Shown here piece after piece: positions 16,727 to 28,074 of a stretch of DNA of 64,000 bases (its first letter is position 1; each line of letters starts with the position of its first letter). Source of the DNA: Microbacterium saccharophilum. GTDB taxonomy: Bacteria; Actinomycetota; Actinomycetes; Actinomycetales; Microbacteriaceae. The notes beneath the pieces were generated by a model. The model was not told the DNA's origin. It did no database searches and worked only from the letters and a program-made list of their open reading frames with translations. The stretch lies in assembly GCF_007992455.1 (NCBI RefSeq), contig NZ_BKAH01000002.1, positions 310,001-374,000 of the forward strand. The letters are read 5' to 3'. A program made the translations under genes and the position numbers.

Positions 16727-18639
16727 TGCGGCACCTCGGGGCCGGGCTGGGGCGTGGGCTCAGGCGTCGGGGATGGCTCCGGCTCGGGTGTCGGAGTCGG
16801 CTCCGGCTCGGGTGTCGGAGTCGGCTCCGGTTCGGGCTCGGGCGTGGGCTGCGGATCCGGTTGCGGTTCGGCGGTGGGCTCCGGGTCCGGTGCCGGGTCG
16901 GGTGCGGGTGCCGGGTCCGGCTCGGGCGTCGCGGGTGGCTCGGTGGCTGCCGGCGTGGGCGCGGGGGCGGGGGTCGGACTCGCCGGCGCGGCGACATCCG
17001 GTGCGGGCACCGAGCGTGCGGGCGTCAGCACGGGCTGACCGGGGGTCGATCCGCCGGGGGCCGGTGCGACCGGCTTGAGGGGAGGCTGGCCGACCTGCCC
17101 CGCCTTCGGATTCGCCGGCGGCGGGCGGAACCCTGCGCCCAGTCGCTCGGCCGGGTTCGATCGGCGCACGTCGGGGAGCAGGCGTGGCGCGGGAGCGGGC
17201 TCGCGCGGCGACTCGGCGGTCGGGACGTCGGGCGCGGCGATCGGCGCGGCGATCGGTTCGACCGGTGCGGTGCGGGCAGCGACGTCCTCGTCGATGGTCC
17301 GCCACGGCACAGCCCACGGGCCGAGCTCGGCACCGTCCGCCACCGCGGTGACGGCGCCGGCGGCGTGGAGCCGGGCGTCCGTGCGATCGACACCGGATGC
17401 CACCGACGCGCCGAACGCGACGCCGCCGGAGACGATCGCGGCCGCGGCCGTCGCGCCGATGACCCCCCGCCAGCGCGACGGGACGGAGGCGCGGAGCGCG
17501 GGCACGAGCGCCCTCAGCGGCGCCCGGGCATCGTCGGTCGTGGTCGACTCGTCCGCGATCGACGCAGCCGCCGGGCGAGCCGCCGCCGCGGCGGCGGCCG
17601 CGCGGGCCGCGCCGAGCGCGACCACGGCCTTCGGATCGGCATCCGCTCGCAGCGGGAGGTCGAAGCACTCGGAGAGCAGCTGGGCGACGCGGGGGATGCG
17701 GCTCGACCCACCCGAGAGGAGGACGGCCTCGACGTCGTCGTCGGCGACGCCGGACGCGAGCCGGGCGCGGGCGAACACGTCCATGGTGCGGGCGATATGA
17801 CGCTCGATCATCCCCTCGAACTCGCTGCGGATCAGCCGCACGGTGCCCCCAGCGCCCAGCAGGACGGGGATGACCGCTTCCGCATCGAAGGAGAGGGCCT
17901 CCTTCGCGGCGACGCACTCGCGCCGCAGCGCCGCCAGCCCCACCGCCGAGGCCGCCCCCACCGCGGGGGAGGACGCCAGGACGTGGCCCATGACGGCGTC
18001 GTCGAAATCGGCGCCGCCCAGGTCGTCGAGACCGGTCGTGTGGACGACCGTGACCTGCTCCCCGTCGCCGATGCGCACGAACGTGACGTCGAAGGTCCCC
18101 GCCCCGAGGTCGTAGACCGCGAGCACCGCGCCGGGCGTCAGGGGGTGGGCGGCCGCGTAGTGCCGCGCCGCTGCCTCCGGCTCGGACAGCAGTGCGACCT
18201 CCCCGAGCCCGCAGTCGTCGAGGGCGCGACCGATCGCGTCGCGGCGATGCGTCCCCCACGACGCCGGGACCGTGACGGTCAGGGTCTCGATGGGCAGTCC
18301 CTCCGATGACTGCGCGGTGGTCGCCGCCCACTCGACCGCGCGGGCGAACAGCTCCTGCGGTGCGAACCGGCGGCCCCCGGCGGCCAGCGGGATAGGGTCC
18401 CCCACCCGGCGCTTGTAGTCGCGGAGCAACAGCGCCGGCTGCCCGACGCCGCGCCGCTCGGCTGCATCGCCGTGCAGAAGCCCGTCCTCGGTGACGAAGA
18501 TCGCCGAGGATGCGGTGTCGGTTCTCTGACCGAGCCGGACGCTCCGCACGGAGAGGCCCGCCGGCTCCATGACGGCGACCGCGGCAGCGATCTGCGATGA
18601 CCCCACATCGACAGCTAGATGCATGATTCGACCCGACAC
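16723..18639 (-). CDS. Membrane-anchored Hsp70-like (actin-fold) ATPase with proline-rich exterior
   Basis: A 638-residue protein. Residues 1-350 form an Hsp70-type nucleotide-binding domain: phosphate-1 VDVGSSQIAAAV, phosphate-2 YDLGAGTFDVTF (GAGT where DnaK has GGGT), and adenosine motif LLSGGSSRIPRV. There is no peptide-binding domain. A membrane helix at about 389-412 is followed by about 225 Pro/Ala/Glu-rich residues ending in PEPEPTPT repeats, encoded by imperfect 24-bp tandem repeats near 16770-16860. GTG 18639 has GGGGAA upstream; ATG 18624 is an alternative. It leads the minus-strand operon. It may link the cell wall to regulator or dynamin activity (inference). Confidence 0.85.
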   Translation of the reverse strand: MSGRIMHLAVDVGSSQIAAAVAVMEPAGLSVRSVRLGQRTDTASSAIFVTEDGLLHGDAAERRGVGQPALLLRDYKRRVGDPIPLAAGGRRFAPQELFARAVEWAATTAQSSEGLPIETLTVTVPASWGTHRRDAIGRALDDCGLGEVALLSEPEAAARHYAAAHPLTPGAVLAVYDLGAGTFDVTFVRIGDGEQVTVVHTTGLDDLGGADFDDAVMGHVLASSPAVGAASAVGLAALRRECVAAKEALSFDAEAVIPVLLGAGGTVRLIRSEFEGMIERHIARTMDVFARARLASGVADDDVEAVLLSGGSSRIPRVAQLLSECFDLPLRADADPKAVVALGAARAAAAAAAARPAAASIADESTTTDDARAPLRALVPALRASVPSRWRGVIGATAAAAIVSGGVAFGASVASGVDRTDARLHAAGAVTAVADGAELGPWAVPWRTIDEDVAARTAPVEPIAAPIAAPDVPTAESPREPAPAPRLLPDVRRSNPAERLGAGFRPPPANPKAGQVGQPPLKPVAPAPGGSTPGQPVLTPARSVPAPDVAAPASPTPAPAPTPAATEPPATPEPDPAPAPDPAPDPEPTAEPQPDPQPTPEPEPEPTPTPEPEPTPTPEPEPSPTPEPTPQPGPEVPQ

Positions 18640-18758
18640 GACGTTCCCCGATGACCCGCTTCGACGCGGGTCCTCCTTCTTGCCGGCCCCCGCGATACTT
18701 CCTACTCCGCAGGAGCGTGGGAGGGAAGGGGGTGATACGCCGATCCCCCAGCAGATCC

Positions 18759-18807
18759 TCGATTAGGGGGTTGGGGGTGCGGTGCCGAGGGGGGATTAGG
18801 GGGAGGG
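18759..18807 (-). promoter_or_regulatory. G/C-skewed tract with two CCCCCTAATC motifs before the Hsp70-like gene
   Basis: On the plus strand GATTAGGGGG occurs at 18761 and GATTAGG again at 18794, 33 bp (three helical turns) apart, within a run of at least six G-tracts. On the minus strand these read CCCCCTAATC, close to the CCCCTAC core of the two other promoter motifs. The G-tracts could also form a G-quadruplex between hsp70 and groES. Confidence 0.4.
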
Positions 18808-18831
18808 GTGGGAGTGCGTCCGGGGGGATGG

Positions 18832-18858
18832 CTGGCACTCGCGTTGCGAGAGTGCCAG
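18832..18858 (+). promoter_or_regulatory. Upstream CIRCE-like HrcA operator
   Basis: CTGGCACTC - 9 bp - GAGTGCCAG is a perfect 9-bp inverted repeat with the CIRCE spacing. It departs from the TTAGCACTC consensus at two outer positions per arm. It covers the -35 region of the groES promoter. Confidence 0.75.
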
Positions 18859-18872
18859 TCGCGCTCTAGACT
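18844..18872 (+). promoter_or_regulatory. groES promoter
   Basis: TTGCGA (18844-18849) and TAGACT (18867-18872) are spaced by 17 bp. Predicted transcription starts at the beginning of the downstream CIRCE element, the classical position for HrcA control. Confidence 0.6.
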
Positions 18873-18877
18873 TGCCG

Positions 18878-18904
18878 TTAGCACTCTCAGTGTGTGGGTG
18901 CTAA
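18878..18904 (+). promoter_or_regulatory. CIRCE operator for HrcA
   Basis: TTAGCACTC - 9 bp - GGGTGCTAA differs from the canonical CIRCE arms by a single base (GAG to GGG). It lies 30-56 bp before groES, giving HrcA-mediated heat-shock repression together with the upstream degenerate copy. Confidence 0.9.
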
Positions 18905-18933
18905 CCAGTCTTGAAGCAAGAAAGAGGTAGACC

Positions 18934-19230
18934 GTGTCGGTTTCCATCAAGCCGCTCGAGGACCGCATCGTCATCAAGCAGGTCGAGGCCGAGCAGACCA
19001 CTGCCAGTGGTCTGGTCATCCCCGACACTGCGAAGGAGAAGCCCCAGGAGGGCGAGGTCATCGCAGTGGGTCCGGGTCGTATCGATGACAACGGCAACCG
19101 CGTTCCGCTCGACGTCGCCGTCGGCGACCGCGTGCTCTACAGCAAGTACGGCGGCACCGAGGTCAAGTTCGGTGCGGACGAGTTCCTCGTCCTGTCGGCG
19201 CGCGATGTCCTGGCGGTCGTCGTCCGCTGA
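18934..19230 (+). CDS. groES: Co-chaperonin GroES
   Basis: A 98-residue Hsp10 that caps the GroEL chamber. It starts [15 protein letters not shown], contains the mobile-loop region [21 protein letters not shown] and [18 protein letters not shown] strands, and ends [15 protein letters not shown] 18934 is preceded by AAGAAAGAGG. No groEL follows; a terminator and rarD do, as in many actinobacteria where groEL genes are elsewhere. Confidence 0.97.
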   Translation: MSVSIKPLEDRIVIKQVEAEQTTASGLVIPDTAKEKPQEGEVIAVGPGRIDDNGNRVPLDVAVGDRVLYSKYGGTEVKFGADEFLVLSARDVLAVVVR

Positions 19231-19254
19231 TCTCGCGTCCGCGCGTTTTCCGGG

Positions 19255-19282
19255 AGGCCCGGATGCTTCGGCATCCGGGCCT
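19255..19282 (+). terminator. Intrinsic terminator after groES
   Basis: A 12-bp perfect stem (AGGCCCGGATGC and complement) closed by a TTCG tetraloop, followed by TTTCC, 25 bases after the groES stop. Confidence 0.9.
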
Positions 19283-19380
19283 TTCCGCGTCTCCGGCCTG
19301 GCAGTCTGCGGACGGAGGACGGCAGGATCCCGCATCCGCGGTGAACGCGGCGCAGTCATGACCGTTCTAGTCTTGGACCC

Positions 19381-20301
19381 ATGACACCCGAGGAATCCGC
19401 CCGCGAGCAGACCCTCGGCGGCGTCTACGCCTTCTCGGCGTACTTCCTGTGGGGCTTCATGCCCCTGTACTTCCTGGCCCTCACGCCGACGGGGCCGTGG
19501 GAGGTCGTCGCGTGGCGCATCCTGCTCTCCCTCGCCTTCTGCGCCATCCTGCTGACGATCACGCGCACCTGGGCGAAGCTCTTCGCCATCCTCCGCAACC
19601 GGCGGCTCGTGCTCTGGACGATCGTCGCGGGCCTCCTCATCTATGTGAACTGGCAGGTGTTCCTCATCGGGACGCTCACGGGCCACGTGATCGAGGGCAG
19701 CCTGGGGTACTTCATCAACCCGATCGTGACCGTGCTGCTGGGCGTCCTCGTGCTGAAGGAGCGCATGCGGGTCGCCCAATGGGTCGCGATCGGCATCTCC
19801 GTCGCGGCCGTGATCGTCATCATCGTCGGCTACGGCGCGTTCCCGTGGATCGCGCTGACGCTCGCCGCCAGCTTCGGCACGTACGGTCTCGTGAAGAAGC
19901 AGATCGGTCCCTCCGTGGATGCCGTGAGCGGCCTCACGCTCGAGTCGCTGTGGCTCGCGCCGGTCGCCGTCATCCAGCTGATCGTCGTCGCGACGACCGC
20001 GGGCCTCACGATGGGGCAGGTGAGCGGATGGCACACCGTCCTGCTCCTGCTCGCCGGCGCCGTCACGGCCACGCCGCTCCTCTTCTTCGCAGCCGGCGCA
20101 CGGCGGGCCCCGCTCACCGTCATCGGGATGCTCCAGTTCGTCGCGCCGATCCTGCAGTTCATCACCGGCGCGTGGATCATGCAGGAGCCGATGCCGCTCG
20201 AGCGCTGGATCGGGTTCGGGCTGGTGTGGCTCGCCCTCGTCGTGCTCATGGTGGACTCCCTGCGCAACGCGCGTCGCCCCGTGCTCGGGACCGCAAGGTA
20301 A
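19381..20301 (+). CDS. rarD: EamA/RarD-family transporter
   Basis: A 306-residue, ten-helix drug/metabolite-superfamily protein. It opens GGVYAFSAYFLWGFMPLYFLAL, followed by PWEVVAWRILLSLAFC, which are signature positions of RarD. It also contains WQVFLIGTLTGHVIEGSLGYFINPIVTVLLGVLVLKERM. RarD proteins are linked to chloramphenicol sensitivity, but their substrate is not established. It stands alone between groES and the branched-chain amino acid importer. Confidence 0.9.
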   Translation: MTPEESAREQTLGGVYAFSAYFLWGFMPLYFLALTPTGPWEVVAWRILLSLAFCAILLTITRTWAKLFAILRNRRLVLWTIVAGLLIYVNWQVFLIGTLTGHVIEGSLGYFINPIVTVLLGVLVLKERMRVAQWVAIGISVAAVIVIIVGYGAFPWIALTLAASFGTYGLVKKQIGPSVDAVSGLTLESLWLAPVAVIQLIVVATTAGLTMGQVSGWHTVLLLLAGAVTATPLLFFAAGARRAPLTVIGMLQFVAPILQFITGAWIMQEPMPLERWIGFGLVWLALVVLMVDSLRNARRPVLGTAR

Positions 20302-20421
20302 CGATTCACCTCCGTTACACATCGTTAACGAGACGCAACACTCGCGAGACGTGGACTTGGTTAGGTTTGTCCCACTGGGCGGCGCCCGAGCCACCCGTGT
20401 CCAAACACAGCAAGGAGCAAC

Positions 20422-21690
20422 ATGAGCGTCTTTACACGTTCGCGTGCTGGCAAGGCTCTCGGCGGCATCGCCGTCGTCGCCGTCAGTGCGGTTCTGCTCG
20501 CGGGGTGCGCCGGTGGGGGAACCACCGCCGAGCCCAGCGAGACCAATGCGCCTCCCGCAGAGGACCTGACCCTCAAGATCGGCACTGTGCTGCCGCAGAC
20601 GGGCAGCCTCGCGTTCCTCGGTCCGCCCGAGGAGGCCGGTGTCCTGCTCGGCGTCACGGAGGTCAACGAAGCCGCGAAGGGCCTCACGATCGACCTGACT
20701 CCGGGTGACTCGGGCGACGCCGACAACAAGGCGTTCGAGACCACGGTCCCGAAGCTGCAGAACGCGGGAGTCTCCGCGATGATCGGCGCCGCTGCGTCGG
20801 GTGTGACGAAGCTGTTCCTCGACTCCAACGTGTCCGCCGGCGTCATCACCTTCTCGCCCGCGAACACCTCGCCGGACTTCACCGAGTGGCCGGACGACGA
20901 CCTCTACTGGCGGACCGCCCCGAGCGACCTGCTCCAGGGCGAGGTCCTCGGCAACCTCGTCGCCGAGGACGGCCACAAGAACATCGGCATCCTGTACCAG
21001 AACGACGCGTACGGCACCGGCCTGCGCGCCGTCGTCAAGGAGGTCTTCGAGTCCACCGGCGGTACCGTCGTGGCCGAGGCGTCCTACAACGACGGTGACG
21101 GCCAGTTCGACGCTCAGGTCCAGACGATCTCGGCGGCCAACCCCGACGCGATCGTGCTGATCACGTTCGACCAGTTCGCGACCATCGCGCCGCTGCTGGT
21201 GAACGCCGGTCAGGACGCGGCGAACTTCTACCTCGTGGACGGCAACCTCAAGCAGTGGGGCGCCGACGTGTCGGTCTCGCTCGAGGGCGCGAAGGGCACG
21301 ACGCCCGGTCCGGTGCTCGAGGACGACTTCCAGGGCCGCCTCAACGACGCCTGGACCGCCGACGGCAACGAAGAGCTCACGGACTTCTCGTACGCCGCCG
21401 AGTCGTACGACGCCGTCATCCTCCTGGCGCTCGCCTCCCTGGCGGCGGGCTCCACGGACGGTGCCGACATCGCAGCGAAGCTGCAGGAGGTCTCCGGTGG
21501 CTCCGGCGAGGGGGAGAAGTGCAGCTCGTTCGCCGAGTGCGCCGACATCATCCTCGACGGCGGCACGGCCGACTACGACGGCTACTCCGGCCCGGTCACG
21601 TTCGACGAGAACGGCGACCCGACCGAGGCGTCCATCGGCATCTTCCAGTACAAGGCCGACAACATGCACGAGCGCATCGATACCCGCTGA
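20422..21690 (+). CDS. livK: Branched-chain amino acid ABC transporter substrate-binding lipoprotein
   Basis: A 422-residue extracytoplasmic receptor of the Leu/Ile/Val family. The lipoprotein signal is residues 1-28 with lipobox LLAGC, then a Gly/Thr/Pro tether. The mature domain starts LKIGTVLPQTGSLAFLGPPEEAGVLLGVTEVN, a typical peripheral-binding fold I opening, and runs through FSPANTSPDF and NIGILYQNDAYGTGL. Conserved Ser/Thr residues for alpha-amino binding are in the AASGVTKLF region. It lies convergent with the livFGMH operon it serves, with terminators on both sides. Confidence 0.93.
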   Translation: MSVFTRSRAGKALGGIAVVAVSAVLLAGCAGGGTTAEPSETNAPPAEDLTLKIGTVLPQTGSLAFLGPPEEAGVLLGVTEVNEAAKGLTIDLTPGDSGDADNKAFETTVPKLQNAGVSAMIGAAASGVTKLFLDSNVSAGVITFSPANTSPDFTEWPDDDLYWRTAPSDLLQGEVLGNLVAEDGHKNIGILYQNDAYGTGLRAVVKEVFESTGGTVVAEASYNDGDGQFDAQVQTISAANPDAIVLITFDQFATIAPLLVNAGQDAANFYLVDGNLKQWGADVSVSLEGAKGTTPGPVLEDDFQGRLNDAWTADGNEELTDFSYAAESYDAVILLALASLAAGSTDGADIAAKLQEVSGGSGEGEKCSSFAECADIILDGGTADYDGYSGPVTFDENGDPTEASIGIFQYKADNMHERIDTR

Positions 21691-21706
21691 CGCTCAGCAC
21701 ACGCGG

Positions 21707-21734
21707 AAGGGCCCCGGAGCGATCCGGGGCCCTT
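21707..21734 (+). terminator. Intrinsic terminator after livK
   Basis: AAGGGCCCCGG pairs perfectly across a 6-base loop with CCGGGGCCCTT, followed by TCCC. An outer CACACG/CGTGTG pairing extends the stem. Confidence 0.88.
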
Positions 21735-21841
21735 TCCCGTGTGCCCGGGGCCCCGGGTACGGCGCGTCGGGCCGGCGACCGCGCCGGGCCGGCGGGTGGG
21801 GCGCCAGGCCGGTGGCCCGGGCCGACGGGTCCGCGACGAAA

Positions 21842-21911
21842 TGCAGGATCGGGTGTGACGCGTGGGGCGCCTGTCGTGCCCCGCGCCTCATCCGTCACAC
21901 TCGATCCTGCA
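21842..21911. repeat. 70-bp REP-like palindrome
   Basis: The 19-bp arms (TGCAGGATCG-GTGTGACG type) differ at one position between left and right. A nested GGGGC/GCCCC stem lies in the centre. The size is almost the same as the two 69-bp palindromes at 27944 and 29238, but the sequence differs. It occupies the 333-bp gap between livK and livF together with two terminators and a tandem repeat. Confidence 0.8.
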
Positions 21912-21913
21912 GT

Positions 21914-21969
21914 TCGCACCGGGCGCACCGGGCGCGCCGGGCGCACCGGGCGCGCCGGGCGCACCGGGC
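21914..21969. repeat. Tandem 9-bp repeat (GGGCGCACC/GGGCGCGCC)
   Basis: About six 9-bp units alternate between GGGCGCACC and GGGCGCGCC, giving an 18-bp higher-order period. It starts directly after the 70-bp palindrome. Collagen-like Gly-Ala-Pro peptides predicted here in several frames are artefacts of this repeat. Confidence 0.85.
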
Positions 21970-21981
21970 CCGCACGCAGAG

Positions 21982-22009
21982 GGGGGCGGATGCCGCAGCA
22001 TCCGCCCCC
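21982..22009 (-). terminator. Terminator of the livHMGF operon
   Basis: GGGGGCGGATGC (21982-21993) pairs with 21998-22009 around a 4-base loop. It lies 14 bases beyond the livF stop on the minus strand. Confidence 0.85.
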
Positions 22010-22023
22010 TTGTCGGCCCTGGG

Positions 22024-22788
22024 TCAGTCGTTGCCGAGCGTGCCCAGGTACAGGCCGATGACGTGCGGGTCGTTGAGGAGGTCGCGGCCGGAGCCGGTGT
22101 GGGCGTCGCGGCCCTGGTCCAGCACATAGCCGCGGTCGCAGATCTGCAGGCAGCGCCGGGCGTTCTGCTCGACCATGATGGTCGTCACGCCGGCCTTGTT
22201 GATGTCGGAGACGCGGAGGAACGCGTCGTCCTGGCGGACGGGGGAGAGGCCGGCGCTGGGCTCGTCGAGCAGCAGCACGGAGGGCTCCATCATGAGCGCC
22301 CGGCTCATCGCGACCATCTGCCGCTCGCCGCCGGAGAGCGACCCGGCGCGCTGCTTGAGGCGCTTGCCGAGCTCGGCGAAGATGCCCGTGACGAACTCGA
22401 GGCGCTCGGCGTAGATCTTGGGGTTCTGGTAGAGCCCCATCTGCAGGTTCTCCTCGATGGACAGCGACGGGAAGACGTTGTTCGTCTGCGGGACGAAGGC
22501 GACGCCGCGCTGGACGAGCTTGTCGGCGTTGAGACCCACGATGCTCTCGCCGTTGACGGTGATGTCGCCGCCGCGGATCTTCACCATGCCGAAGATCGCC
22601 TTCAGGAGCGTCGACTTGCCGGCGCCGTTCGGCCCGATGATACCGATCAGCTCGCCCTTGCGCGCGACGAGGTTCGCGCCGTTGATGATGTTGATGCCCG
22701 GCAGGTACCCGGCCGTCAGATCCTGCACGTTCACGACGACGTCGGATCCGGTCGTGGCCGGCGCCGCGGCGGGGGCGGGAGTGCTCAC
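22024..22788 (-). CDS. livF: Branched-chain amino acid ABC transporter ATPase LivF
   Basis: A 254-residue ATPase. Walker A GPNGAGKS, the Q-loop region FVPQTNNVFPSLSIEENL, signature LSGGERQM, Walker B VLLLDEPSAGLSP and H-loop region VEQNARRCL are all present. The SLSIEENLQMGLY stretch and the short C-terminus distinguish LivF from LivG. Its start overlaps the livG stop (ATGA). Last gene of the four-gene livHMGF operon. Confidence 0.95.
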   Translation of the reverse strand: MSTPAPAAAPATTGSDVVVNVQDLTAGYLPGINIINGANLVARKGELIGIIGPNGAGKSTLLKAIFGMVKIRGGDITVNGESIVGLNADKLVQRGVAFVPQTNNVFPSLSIEENLQMGLYQNPKIYAERLEFVTGIFAELGKRLKQRAGSLSGGERQMVAMSRALMMEPSVLLLDEPSAGLSPVRQDDAFLRVSDINKAGVTTIMVEQNARRCLQICDRGYVLDQGRDAHTGSGRDLLNDPHVIGLYLGTLGND

Positions 22789-23847
22789 TTGGTCTCCTCT
22801 TCGGCGTTGGCGATCGATGCCGCCTCTTCCTCCTTGATCTCCTCGAGCAGCTCCTGTGCGGAGCTGTCGAGCTCACCGGCGACACGGCCGGTCACGACGC
22901 CGAGGTCGACATCCTGGTGGCTGCCGAGGTACGCGTCGATGACCGCCTGGTCCTGCATGACGCTGTCCGGCGGACCTTCCGCGACGACGCGCCCCTCGGC
23001 CATGACGACGACCCAGTCGGCGATGTGGCGCACCATGTGCATGTCGTGCTCGACGAAGAGGACGGTGACGCCCAGGTCCTTCAGGTCGAGGATGTGGTCG
23101 AGCAGCGACTGCGTGAGGGCCGGGTTGACGCCGGCCATCGGCTCGTCGAGCATCACGAGGTTCGGGTCGCTCATGAGCGCCCGCGCCATCTCCAGGAGCT
23201 TGCGCTGGCCGCCGGAGAGCGACGCGGCGAAGTCCTTCTCCTTGGCGTCGAGCTTGAACCGCTTGAGCAGTCCGCGGGCCTTCTCCTCGTTGTCGGTCTC
23301 CTGCTTGCGCCACACGAAGGGGAAGAACGCCTGCCAGAACTTCTCGCCGCGCTGCTTCGGTGCGCCGAGCTTCATGTTCTCCAGGACGGTCAGCAGCGAC
23401 AGCGCCTTCGTCAGCTGGAACGTGCGGACCTGGCCCATGCGGGCGACCTTGAAGGCGGGGATGCCGGCGAGGCTCTGCCCGTCGTAGGACCACGTGCCCG
23501 TATTCGGCTTGTCGAAGCCGCACAGCAGGTTGAACAGCGTCGTCTTCCCGGCGCCGTTGGGGCCGATGAGCGCCGTGATGGCGTTCCGCGGGATCTCGAG
23601 GTGCTCGACGTCGACGGCGGTGAGACCGCCGAAGCGGCGCGTGACCCCGTCGATCACCATGATGGGGTCGACCTTGGTGACGCCGGGCACGCCGGGTCCG
23701 GTCGCGAGTCCCGTGGCCTTGGGTCGGGGGATGCTGCCGGTGGCGGATGCCGGTTCGGTGACGCCGTCCGTCTCCCCGGCGGGCGTGTCGCCCATCGGGA
23801 CGTAGGCCGGCTCGCTCGGGCGGTCGCCCGGCGGGGTGCTTGGCGGG

Positions 23848-23858
<11 letters not shown>
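22785..23858 (-). CDS. livG: Branched-chain amino acid ABC transporter ATPase LivG, with extended termini
   Basis: A 357-residue ATPase with Walker A GPNGAGKTTLFNLLCGF, signature LSGGQRKLLEMARAL, Walker B LVMLDEPMAGVNP and H-loop FVEHDMHMV. Typical LivG proteins have about 255 residues. This one has about 65 extra N-terminal residues (Pro/Thr/Gly-rich, disordered) and about 45 extra acidic C-terminal residues rich in Glu (LLEEIKEEEAASIANAEEETK region). The tails may mediate interactions in the importer. Starts 11 bases inside the livM 3' end. Confidence 0.94.
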
Positions 23859-27896
<4,038 letters not shown>

Positions 27897-27943
27897 CCCG
27901 CGGCATCCGGCATCGCCGCGTTCGGCGCCCGGCATCCATCCCG

Positions 27944-28012
27944 CTGAGAAACCACTTCCGGCGCGAGAAACCACGCCTGCCGTGGTGTCTCATGCCGAAT
28001 CTGGTTTCTCAG
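27944..28012. repeat. 69-bp palindrome, left flank of the FAD oxidase gene
   Basis: Outer arms CTGAGAAACCA and TGGTTTCTCAG are perfect. An inner stem GAGA-ACCACG/CGTGGT-TCTC is nested. It shares the GAGAAACCAC...GTTTCTC outline and exact length with the element at 29238, so the two form one family and bracket the gene at 28075. Confidence 0.85.
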
Positions 28013-28074
28013 CCAGGTGCCCCGTCCTCGGCGGCGGGAGAATGGATGCCGTCCCCCGGCGAGAGGAAGCCGCC

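Noticed and set aside
18934..19230. Missing groEL treated as a deletion
   Set aside because: A terminator directly follows groES, and separate groEL loci are normal in actinobacteria.
18901..21669. A 922-residue minus-strand open frame
   Set aside because: It spans groES, rarD and livK on the other strand; all three are certain, and the frame shows no domain.
21862..21975. Collagen-like Gly-Ala-Pro peptide
   Set aside because: It is generated by the 9-bp tandem repeat in several frames and lacks a ribosome site.
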